Translations under genes and position numbers: made by a program | In this document: positions 8,868 to 16,009 of the stretch, in pieces | Layout: every line of letters begins with the position of its first letter | Position numbering within the stretch: position 1 is the stretch's first letter | The notes under the pieces: generated by a model | Told to the model about the DNA's origin: nothing | Database searches by the model: none | Seen by the model: only the letters and a program-made list of their open reading frames with translations | Assembly (NCBI GenBank): GCA_937887565.1 | Contig: CALABS010000005.1 | Span: 15,789-79,788, forward strand | Direction of reading: 5' to 3' | Origin: an uncultured Rhodospirillaceae bacterium | Lineage (GTDB): Bacteria > Pseudomonadota > Alphaproteobacteria > Rhodospirillales > Magnetospirillaceae | Length of the DNA stretch: 64,000 bases

Positions 8868-9617
8868 ATGGTCTGTCCACACCGCCCCGGACGGCCGGCG
8901 CCCCACGTCGGTCCGGCGCCTTGTCCCAGTTGCCCGCTGATGGCCGCCACCCGGCGGGCGCCGTCGGCGTCTTGGCCCGCCATCGGCTGCGCGGCCGGAA
9001 TGATGCGGTTGCGGCGGAACGCCATCCTCTGCCGCGAGGGAGCCCCCCTCGACGGCGTCTCCTATCTGGTCACCGGCGCGGCGGTGGTCCGCAAGGCCGA
9101 TATCCGCGGACGGGCGGTGGCGGTCCAACTGGCGACATCCGGAGCCATTTTCGGCTTCCGCGACATGGTCGCCGACTCCGCCACTCATTCGGTGACGGTT
9201 CAGTGCGCCGTCGACAGCCTGGTCTGCCGGCTGCCGCTGGCGGTCGCCGCGCAGGCGTTCGCCGGCGACCGCGGGCTGGAGCGGCTGTTCATGGACCGGC
9301 TCGCCCGGGAGCTGAACGGCATGCAGGACCGGGCCCTGCAGATGGTCAGCCTGAAGGTTCGCGACCGACTGCTGGTGCTGATCGAGGGCATTGCGACCGC
9401 CTTCGGGGCTCCCGCCGAGGGTGGTGCCTGGGTGGTCGGTGTCCCGGTCAGCCGGATCGACCTGGCCGCCCTTGCCGGCATGACGCCGGAAAGCCTGTCT
9501 CGGTGCATCCGCGAACTCGAGGATGCGGGGCTGGCGCACTTCTCTCGCCATCGGGTGGTGCTGCCGTCGCGCGACCGGGTGCGCGCGATCCTCGAGTCCC
9601 TGGGGGTCGAGGCATGA
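8868..9617 (+). CDS. FNR-like Crp-family regulator, first of a tandem pair
   Basis: Regulator of 249 residues with a cyclic-nucleotide-binding-like beta barrel and a C-terminal winged helix. The recognition helix TPESLSRCIREL has the E-x2-S-R pattern of FNR, which reads TTGAT half-sites. Cysteines C19 and C22 (CPSC) near the N-terminus and C113/C120 in the barrel are candidates for oxygen-sensitive Fe-S ligation, though the third N-terminal ligand is not at the usual spacing (next is C41). I prefer ATG 8868 because the upstream TTG sits inside a box-like palindrome. The stop overlaps the next gene's ATG (ATGA). Confidence 0.82.
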   Translation: MVCPHRPGRPAPHVGPAPCPSCPLMAATRRAPSASWPAIGCAAGMMRLRRNAILCREGAPLDGVSYLVTGAAVVRKADIRGRAVAVQLATSGAIFGFRDMVADSATHSVTVQCAVDSLVCRLPLAVAAQAFAGDRGLERLFMDRLARELNGMQDRALQMVSLKVRDRLLVLIEGIATAFGAPAEGGAWVVGVPVSRIDLAALAGMTPESLSRCIRELEDAGLAHFSRHRVVLPSRDRVRAILESLGVEA

Positions 9618-10348
9618 ACGCGATCGGCGGGGCTTGCGTCGTCACCTGCCGGAATTGCGGCATCGTTCCGGAGGCGGAGTGGGAGTGCGTGCCGGCATCG
9701 GTGATCGAGGCGTTGAACGGCCGCAAGTGCATCCGATCGGTCCCCAAGGGAAGCTTCCTGTTCCACGAGGGCGACGAGGTGTCCACCCTCTACCGGCTGC
9801 TGTCCGGGCTGGTTCTGCTCCGCAAGGTCGACGGGCTGGGCAATTCGGTCGTCACCCGCTTGCTGGCGCCCCGCGCCACCATTGGCTTCCGGACCTTTCT
9901 CGACAGCCAGCGGCACCATGTCTCGGCCCAATGCGCCTCCGACGTGGTGATCTGCTGCATCCCCGCCGGCGTCGCCGACCTGGCGTTCCTGCACAACCGG
10001 GCCCTGGAGCGGGTGTTCGCCCGCCACGTCGCCGAGGATCTGAGCCATGCCGAGGCGCAGGTGATGACCTGGGCGGCGCTGTCGGTGCGCGACCGCATTC
10101 TCGCGATGATCGACGATCTGGCCGGCGGCCTGGGTGCCACCTGGGAGGACGGGCGGCAGGTGGTGCCGCTTCCCGTCACCCGGACTGACTTCGCCGGCAT
10201 GGCGGGAATAGCCCGCGAGACGCTGTCGCGGACCATTCGCGCGCTGCGGGACGAAGGGATGGCCCTGTTCGAGGTCGATCGGATCGTGCTGCCCGATCCG
10301 GCGCGGTTCCGGGCGGCCATGACCGCCATCCGACGGGATCGGGCCTGA
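9614..10348 (+). CDS. FNR-like Crp-family regulator, second of a tandem pair
   Basis: Regulator of 244 residues, homologous to the preceding gene and coupled to it by an ATGA overlap. N-terminal cysteines are C8, C12, C15 and C25, and the barrel has C107, C114 and C115. C12 to C114 is 102 residues, the same distance as between C20 and C122 of E. coli FNR, so a [4Fe-4S] oxygen sensor is plausible. The helix ARETLSRTIRAL again has E-x2-S-R. Together the pair suggests hetero- or homodimeric control of anaerobic genes such as nnrS in this window; that link is inference. Confidence 0.85.
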   Translation: MNAIGGACVVTCRNCGIVPEAEWECVPASVIEALNGRKCIRSVPKGSFLFHEGDEVSTLYRLLSGLVLLRKVDGLGNSVVTRLLAPRATIGFRTFLDSQRHHVSAQCASDVVICCIPAGVADLAFLHNRALERVFARHVAEDLSHAEAQVMTWAALSVRDRILAMIDDLAGGLGATWEDGRQVVPLPVTRTDFAGMAGIARETLSRTIRALRDEGMALFEVDRIVLPDPARFRAAMTAIRRDRA

Positions 10349-10355
10349 GCCGGCC

Positions 10356-10592
10356 TCAGTCGGCCAGCCACTTCTCGATGGCGGCCGGTGTCGGCATGCC
10401 GCCGGCATGAACCACCTTGCCGTCGATCACCACGCCCGGCGTGCTCATCACGCCATAGCCCATGATGGCCGCCATGTCGGTGACCTTTTCCAGGCTGATG
10501 GCGGCGCCGAGGGCCTTGGCCTTGTCGTCGATCATCCGCATCACGGTGTCGCAGTTGCCGCAACAGCCGCCCAGGACCTTGATCTCCTTCAT
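10356..10592 (-). CDS. Small thioredoxin-like protein (redox-active disulfide protein 2 family)
   Basis: A 78-residue thioredoxin-fold protein with an N-terminal CCGNC motif (C10, C11, C14) instead of WCGPC, and the cis-proline region MSTPGVVIDGKVV. Such minimal thioredoxins are commonly encoded with DUF318/ArsP-type permeases and ArsR regulators. It ends the arsR-permease-thioredoxin run, 8 bp after the permease. It could reduce the permease substrate or its cysteine motif; the electron donor is unknown. Confidence 0.85.
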   Translation of the reverse strand: MKEIKVLGGCCGNCDTVMRMIDDKAKALGAAISLEKVTDMAAIMGYGVMSTPGVVIDGKVVHAGGMPTPAAIEKWLAD

Positions 10593-10600
10593 GCGTTTCC

Positions 10601-11563
10601 TCACGAGTACAGAGCGTTGAACAGGTAACCCACCGCCACGAAGGCGGCGAACAGGATGGCCACGAAGGTGGCGATCAGGGGCGCCTTGATGACCTTCTTG
10701 AGCATGATGATCTCGGGCAGCGACAAGGCGGCGATGCTCATCATCAGCGCCAGTACGGTGCCGACCGGCACCCCCTTGCCCAGCAGCGCCTCGGCGACCG
10801 GGATGACGCCGGTGGCGTTGGAGTAGAGCGGAATGCCGGCCAGGACGGCCAGCGGCACCGCCAGCGGGTTGTCGGACCCGGCGTGCTCGATGAGGAAGTC
10901 GCGCGGCACGTAGCCGTGCAGGGCGGCGCCGATGGCGATGCCGCCCAGCACGTAGGGCCACAGGCGGCCGACGATCTCGCGGACCTGCCGCCAGGCGAAT
11001 TCCAGGCGCTCCGGCAGCGTCGACGGGCCGGCGGCCAGGTGCACCTCGCCCATGCGGATCTTCCAGACATAGTCCTCGACCCAGCCCTCGAGGCGCAGAC
11101 GGTCGATGACGATGCCGCCGGCCAGCCCGACCATCAGCCCGGTGGCGACGTAGAGCAGCGTGAACTCGATCCCGAGGGTGGTCGCCAGCAGGATCACGGC
11201 GATCTCGTTGATCATCGGCGAGGCGATCAGGAATGCCATGGTCACCCCCAGCGGAACGCCCGCCTCGAGGAAGCCGATGAACAGCGGCACCGACGAGCAC
11301 GAGCAGAACGGCGTGACCGCGCCCAGGCCGACCGCCGCCGGAAAGGCAAAGGCGCGCGACCGGCCGCCCAGGATGCGCCGGACCCTCTCGGGGGCGAGCA
11401 TGGAGCGGAAGACGCCGATGACGAAGACGATGATCGCCAGCAGCACGAAGATCTTGAGGCTGTCCTCGACGAAGAAATGGACCGCCTCGGCGGTGCCGGT
11501 TCCGTGGTCGAGGCCGAGCAAGGTGAACGCCACGAGGTCGGCGATCGCGCGGAAGGGGTCCAT
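10601..11563 (-). CDS. UPF0718/DUF318 family permease (ArsP/YraQ-like)
   Basis: Membrane protein of 320 residues with about eight helices in two halves. The first half contains TPFCSCSSVPLFIGF followed by GVPLGVTMAFLIASPMINE; the second half has the related GIPLYSNATGVIPVAEALL. This repeat is diagnostic for the DUF318 permease family, which includes the organoarsenical exporter ArsP. The ATG overlaps the stop of arsR (ATGA). The context points to metalloid or thiol-linked export, but the real substrate is not known. Confidence 0.85.
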   Translation of the reverse strand: MDPFRAIADLVAFTLLGLDHGTGTAEAVHFFVEDSLKIFVLLAIIVFVIGVFRSMLAPERVRRILGGRSRAFAFPAAVGLGAVTPFCSCSSVPLFIGFLEAGVPLGVTMAFLIASPMINEIAVILLATTLGIEFTLLYVATGLMVGLAGGIVIDRLRLEGWVEDYVWKIRMGEVHLAAGPSTLPERLEFAWRQVREIVGRLWPYVLGGIAIGAALHGYVPRDFLIEHAGSDNPLAVPLAVLAGIPLYSNATGVIPVAEALLGKGVPVGTVLALMMSIAALSLPEIIMLKKVIKAPLIATFVAILFAAFVAVGYLFNALYS

Positions 11564-11853
11564 CAGCGGCTCCGGAGGCAGCAGTTGTCGGAGAGATAGC
11601 CGACCAGCGCCCGCATGGCCGCGAAATTGGCGGCATAGATCCGCGAGCGGCCGGCCCTCCGGCTGTCGACAAGGCCGGCGCTCCGGAGGTGCGACAGGTG
11701 GAAGGACAAGGTGTTGGGCGCCAGATGCAGTTCCGCGGCGATCTGGCCGGCCGGCAGTCCGTCCGGGCCGGCCTCGACCAGCAGCCGGAAGGCGCGCAGG
11801 CGGGCTTCCTGGGCAAGGGCGGCGAGGGCGGCGAGGGCGGCATTTTCTTCCAT
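11563..11853 (-). CDS. ArsR-family metalloregulator
   Basis: Winged-helix repressor of 96 residues with the ArsR DNA-binding helix LHLAPNTLSFHLSHLRSAGLV and an extreme C-terminal vicinal pair (SDNCCLRSR). Such tail cysteines occur in arsenite-sensing ArsR proteins; the classical CVC motif in the helix is absent. It is the first gene of the operon with the permease and thioredoxin. A perfect 16-bp palindrome overlaps its start codon and is a good operator candidate. Confidence 0.88.
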   Translation of the reverse strand: MEENAALAALAALAQEARLRAFRLLVEAGPDGLPAGQIAAELHLAPNTLSFHLSHLRSAGLVDSRRAGRSRIYAANFAAMRALVGYLSDNCCLRSR

Positions 11854-11867
11854 ATTTCATGAAATAT
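11852..11867. promoter_or_regulatory. Palindromic operator at arsR start
   Basis: ATATTTCATGAAATAT is a perfect 16-bp palindrome overlapping the arsR start codon, with a further related half (GAAATATT) just upstream of the gene. AT-rich dyads are typical ArsR-family operators; binding here would block arsR translation start and transcription. The divergent EamA gene begins about 70 bp away and could share control. Confidence 0.55.
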
Positions 11868-11933
11868 CGAAATATTGTCCGGCGGTAAAGCGGAATGTTG
11901 CCAAGCGGGGCGCCGCCGGCCATAACCCCGGCC

Positions 11934-12782
11934 ATGGACACGCTTCTCCTCGGCCTCATGGCCGCCCTGTGCTGGGGCTCGGCCGACTTCGCCGCCCGCT
12001 TCTCGGGTCGGGCGCTGGGCGCCGCCCCGGCGCTGCTGGGGGTGATGGCGGTGGGGACGGTCGGCCTGGGCCTGTGGCTGGCCGTGTCGGGGACGCCGTT
12101 CCCGGACCAGCTCTCGTGGTTCGCGGCGGGCAATGGGGTGTGCGGCCTTGGCGGCCTGCTGCTGCTTTACGAGGCGCTGCGGCGCGGCCGGGTGGCGGCG
12201 GTGGTGCCGCTGGTGGGGGCCTTTCCGGCCTGGGCGCTGGCGTTGATGGTGATCTTCCAGGGCATCCGGCCGCCGCCCGCCGCCTGGGCGGCCATGGCCG
12301 CCACCATGGCCGGGGTATGGGTCGTGGCGCGCTTTTCTCCCGACGAACCGGCGGGCGAGGGGCGGGCCGGCGGCGGCGCGACGCCCATCGCCCTGGCGGC
12401 GGGAGCCGTGTTCGGGGCCTCGCTGGTGTTCGGCCAGTACGCCGCCGCGCGCCATGGCGAGGCCGCCGCCCTGTTCCTGGCCCGCGCCATCGGTTTCCTG
12501 GCGCTGGCGGCGACGGCGGCCAGGGGCGGTTGCGCCCTGCCCAGGCTCCGCTGGGCGCCGCTGCTGGTGGTCCAGGGGCTGCTCGACGCCGGCGGCTTCC
12601 TGGCGCTGCTGTTCGCCGGCCGGGGCGAGGGCGGGGCGGAGGCGACGGTGGTCAGCTCCACCTTCGGGTTGGTGACCATCGCCCTGGCCCGGCTGATCCT
12701 GCGCGAGGCGATCCTGCCGCAGCAATGGCTGGGGATCGCCCTGACCTTCGCCGGCGTGGCGGCCCTGTCCGCCCTCGGCTGA
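11934..12782 (+). CDS. EamA/DMT-superfamily transporter
   Basis: Membrane protein of 282 residues with ten hydrophobic helices in two EamA halves (first begins LLLGLMAALCWGSADFAARF, second ends AGVAALSALG). Members export small metabolites or amino acids. An ATG 39 bp upstream is also in frame, but the internal start at 11934 places the first helix at the N-terminus as is usual. It is divergent from the arsR operon. Substrate unknown. Confidence 0.83.
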   Translation: MDTLLLGLMAALCWGSADFAARFSGRALGAAPALLGVMAVGTVGLGLWLAVSGTPFPDQLSWFAAGNGVCGLGGLLLLYEALRRGRVAAVVPLVGAFPAWALALMVIFQGIRPPPAAWAAMAATMAGVWVVARFSPDEPAGEGRAGGGATPIALAAGAVFGASLVFGQYAAARHGEAAALFLARAIGFLALAATAARGGCALPRLRWAPLLVVQGLLDAGGFLALLFAGRGEGGAEATVVSSTFGLVTIALARLILREAILPQQWLGIALTFAGVAALSALG

Positions 12783-12786
12783 CCGC

Positions 12787-15489
12787 TCAGCCCTTCGGCA
12801 GGGTGAAGGCGAAGCAGCAGCCGCCGCCGTCGGCGTCCTCGATCCAGATGCGGCCGCCCAGGCGTTCGACGATGCGCTTCGAGATGGCCAGGCCCATGCC
12901 GGTACCGCTGGCGTCCGGGCGGGCGCCCAGACGCTGGAACACGCCGAAGGCGCGGTCGCGGTCGGCGGCCGGAATGCCGACGCCGTTGTCCGTCACCGTC
13001 ACCGTCCATGTTCCGGCCGGGCCGGCCTGCGCGGCGATGCGGATTTCCGGCGCGACGCCGGCGCGGGCGTATTTGATGGCGTTGCCAAGCAGGTTCTGGA
13101 ACAGGCTGGTCAGTTGGGTGTCGTCGCCCGTCACCATGGGCAGTTCCGTCTCCACCGTCACCTCGGCGCCGCTTTCCTGAATGGCGGGGGTCAGGTTGTC
13201 CATGGCAAGACGCAGGGGAACGCCCAGATCCAGGGGCTGCGGCTGCTTGCCGCGGGTGCCGACGCGGGCGAACTCCAACAGGCCGTTGATCAGCAGGCTC
13301 ATGCGCTTGGCGCCGTCGACGGCGAATTCGATGAATTCGTCGGCGTCGGAATCCAGTCGGCCCTGGTAGCGGCGGCTGAGGAGCTGAAGATAGGTGGCCA
13401 CCATCCGCAACGGTTCCTGGAGATCGTGGGAGACGGCGTAGGCGAACTGCTCGAGGTCGGCATTGGAGCGGGTGAGGTCGGCCAGCAGGGCGTCGATCTC
13501 GCCCTGGGCGCGCTTGCGGTCGCCGATGTCGCGGAACACGATGACCGCGCCCCGCACGAACCCGTTTTCGGCCATGGCGTCGGCGGTGAATTCGACCGCG
13601 AAGCTGGTGCCGTCCTTGCGCCAGAACAGTTCGTCGGCTGCCAGCCGTGGCTGCCCGTCGGCCAGGGTCAGGGAAACCGGGCATTCGCTTTCGGGGTTCG
13701 GGGTTCCGTCGGCGCGGGTGTGGTGGACGATGCCGTGGTGGCTGCGGCCCAGCAGATCGTCGACCTCCCATCCGGTCATGCGGGCGGCGGCGGGATTGGC
13801 GAAGATGGTCAGGCCGTCGGCGTCGACGCCGATGATGCCCTCGCCGGCGGCTTCCAGGATCAGCTCGTTCTGCCGCGACAGGCGAGCCAGGGCGGCCTCG
13901 ATCCGCCGCCGGTCGGTGATGTCGCGCCCCACCACGACCAGGCCGGTGCGGGTGCCGTCGGGACGGAACAGCGGCACCTTGATGACGTCGAAGAAATAGG
14001 TGCGGCCGTCGCTGCCGATGACCACCTCCTCGCCGCGGGCCGGGGTGCCTTTCTGCCAGGCGCGGCGATCGGTGTCGGCGCAGCCGCACAAGGATTGGCA
14101 GCAGTTCTTCGACAATGTCGACAATTCGGCGTCGGTCTTGCCCAGATAGTCGATGTCGTCGAGGTCGAACAGGGAGCGGCCGTGGTCGTTGACGATCAGC
14201 CAGCGGCCGTCGCCGTCCTTGAAGCAGACGAAATCGGGCATGGCGTTGATGAGGGTGGCGAGGCGCTCGCTTTGCTGCGACAGTTCCTCGGCGAAGCGCT
14301 GGCGTTCGATCACGCTGTCGCGGAAGACGGCCAGCGCCGCCTGCATCTCGCCCATTTCGTCGTTGCGGAGCGGCGGCGGAAGCTCGATGTCCACCCGCCC
14401 CTTGGCCAAGGCGCGCAGTTGACGTTGGACCTCGTGCAGCGGCCGCAGCAGCCGGGCGCGGAGCATGAACAGGGTGAGCGCGCCGATGGCCATCCCCACG
14501 ACGGCCAGCCCCGCATGGGCCAGCATGACACCCCGCGAATGGGCGGCCTCGGCCCCGACGGCGGCGCTGGTGCGGGCGGCGGTGGCGTTCATCAACGTGA
14601 CGATGGACTCGAGGGCCGGCCCCGAGGCGGTGACGTAATCGGCGAGTGCGACCGGCGAGGGCCCACCCCCGGCGCGGGCCTCGAAGACCCGGTCCTGCAC
14701 CGGGCGGAACGTTTCGAAGAAATGGCGCTCCATCTGGGTGACCGCATCGCGCACGATGGTGTCGTCGGCCAGCCCCACCTCATAGGAAAGCGCGCGCCGG
14801 ATGGCCGAGCTCTCGCCGCGCAGCATTTGGATTTCGGCCGTGGCGGTCGCGGACAAGGGGCCGTCGTCGCCGATGGCGGCCGCAAGGCGGGACGATTCCA
14901 TCCCCAGGGCATTGCAGAGGTCGAAGGCCAGCAGCTTCATGCGCGAGAAGCGGCGGAACTGGGCCGAGAAGTCGCTTTGCAGGGACACCGCCGCCATGGT
15001 GGCGCGGACCTCGTCCAGCATCTCGGACGACGTCGCCAGCCACCGTGTCGCGAGCGTCGGAGGACGCTCCGGTTCCGGCACGGCCAGCGCGGCATCGACC
15101 TGCCGGCGAAGGGCGTGGAGGCGCGCCCCGGCATCCCTGAGCCGGGCCACCCTGGGCGTATCGGCTTCGACCAGCAGGGTCAGCGCCTCGGTCAGGCTGT
15201 CCTCGGCCAAGGCCCGGTGCTCCGTCAGGAAGTCGCGGTTGCCTTGGGTGACGGGGGCGCGAAGCGACAAGACGACATTGGTGCGTCCCCGTTCGAGGGC
15301 GAGGTTGCGCCCCGCCTCCAGCAGTTTGTCGACGATGACGTTGGCGTCGATGGCGCGGCGGGCGTGGGAATATTCCCGTGCCCGTTCCCAGGCATCCTTG
15401 AAGGCCTCGCCCCAGACGATGGCGACCAGCGAGATGATCAGGGCCGCGACGAGGCTACGGGTCGAAACCCTGGGACGCATGTCCGGCAT
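12787..15489 (-). CDS. Membrane histidine kinase with HAMP and two PAS domains
   Basis: Protein of 900 residues: N-terminal membrane helix, about 290 residues of helical periplasmic sensor, second membrane helix (near 320-340), HAMP, PAS1 (about 410-520), PAS2 (about 540-660), then a HisKA domain with HDLQEPLRMV and an HATPase domain (NLLGNAIKYA, VTDNGVGIP, GTGMGLAISKRIVE). The kinase subtype is that of phytochrome-like HDLQEPL kinases and there is no receiver. PAS1 carries an odd cysteine cluster, C463 C464 and C468 and C470, that might bind metal or a cluster. The partner regulator is not in the window. Confidence 0.9.
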   Translation of the reverse strand: MPDMRPRVSTRSLVAALIISLVAIVWGEAFKDAWERAREYSHARRAIDANVIVDKLLEAGRNLALERGRTNVVLSLRAPVTQGNRDFLTEHRALAEDSLTEALTLLVEADTPRVARLRDAGARLHALRRQVDAALAVPEPERPPTLATRWLATSSEMLDEVRATMAAVSLQSDFSAQFRRFSRMKLLAFDLCNALGMESSRLAAAIGDDGPLSATATAEIQMLRGESSAIRRALSYEVGLADDTIVRDAVTQMERHFFETFRPVQDRVFEARAGGGPSPVALADYVTASGPALESIVTLMNATAARTSAAVGAEAAHSRGVMLAHAGLAVVGMAIGALTLFMLRARLLRPLHEVQRQLRALAKGRVDIELPPPLRNDEMGEMQAALAVFRDSVIERQRFAEELSQQSERLATLINAMPDFVCFKDGDGRWLIVNDHGRSLFDLDDIDYLGKTDAELSTLSKNCCQSLCGCADTDRRAWQKGTPARGEEVVIGSDGRTYFFDVIKVPLFRPDGTRTGLVVVGRDITDRRRIEAALARLSRQNELILEAAGEGIIGVDADGLTIFANPAAARMTGWEVDDLLGRSHHGIVHHTRADGTPNPESECPVSLTLADGQPRLAADELFWRKDGTSFAVEFTADAMAENGFVRGAVIVFRDIGDRKRAQGEIDALLADLTRSNADLEQFAYAVSHDLQEPLRMVATYLQLLSRRYQGRLDSDADEFIEFAVDGAKRMSLLINGLLEFARVGTRGKQPQPLDLGVPLRLAMDNLTPAIQESGAEVTVETELPMVTGDDTQLTSLFQNLLGNAIKYARAGVAPEIRIAAQAGPAGTWTVTVTDNGVGIPAADRDRAFGVFQRLGARPDASGTGMGLAISKRIVERLGGRIWIEDADGGGCCFAFTLPKG

Positions 15490-15538
15490 GAAGTTCTCCC
15501 GCCAATGAATGGGAGATTATACCATCGGAGTATGCGCG

Positions 15539-15576
15539 GAAAAAGAAGGAGCCCGCCGACGGCGCGGCGGGCTCCT
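15539..15576 (-). terminator. Rho-independent terminator after the DsrC-like gene
   Basis: A 12-bp perfect stem (AGGAGCCCGCCG paired with CGGCGGGCTCCT, loop of six) is followed on the minus strand by TTCTTTTT. It closes the DsrC-like gene and separates it from the kinase downstream. Confidence 0.85.
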
Positions 15577-15590
15577 GTGGTGGTGGCGGA

Positions 15591-15920
15591 TCAGTAGCCG
15601 CCCTTGCGCTTGGTCTCGGGCAGGCCGGCGATCTTGGTGGCCTGCTTCGACGGCTGCATGGGGAACAGGTCGTAGAGCTCCTTGGTGCTGACGGAACCGC
15701 CCCAGCGCTCGCCCATGGCCTTGCACATGTGGCGCTCGTTGGGCTGGTTGCCGTTGTTGTCGAAGAACTCCTCGCGCAGGTAGTTGACGAGGTCCCAATG
15801 GCGCTGCGTCAGCTCGGCGATGCCGTCGGCGGCGGCGATCTCCTTGGCGATCTCCTCGCTCCAGTCCGAGGCGTTGACCAGATAACCCTTGGCGTCCTTT
15901 TCCAGATCCGCGTAACCCAT
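15591..15920 (-). CDS. DsrC/TusE-family protein lacking the conserved cysteines
   Basis: A 109-residue protein matching DsrC/TusE from start to end (GYLVNASDWSEEIAKEIAA, RHWDLVNYLREEF, LFPMQPSKQATKIAGLPE). In DsrC the C-terminal arm ends in a cysteine and has another ten residues earlier; here the arm ends KRKGGY and the protein has only one cysteine, in HMCKAMGE. It therefore cannot form the DsrC trisulfide or accept sulfur like TusE, and fits the non-catalytic DsrC homologues proposed to be regulatory (RspA). ATG 15920 has GGAGGAG 6 bases before it. It carries its own terminator. Confidence 0.85.
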   Translation of the reverse strand: MGYADLEKDAKGYLVNASDWSEEIAKEIAAADGIAELTQRHWDLVNYLREEFFDNNGNQPNERHMCKAMGERWGGSVSTKELYDLFPMQPSKQATKIAGLPETKRKGGY

Positions 15921-16009
15921 TCCTGTCTCCTCCCGTTCGTCCAGCGGCATCGCCGCTCTTATTCACGGATGCTAATATATTCGTGGGACGGGAGTCTGAC
16001 CAGGGGGAA

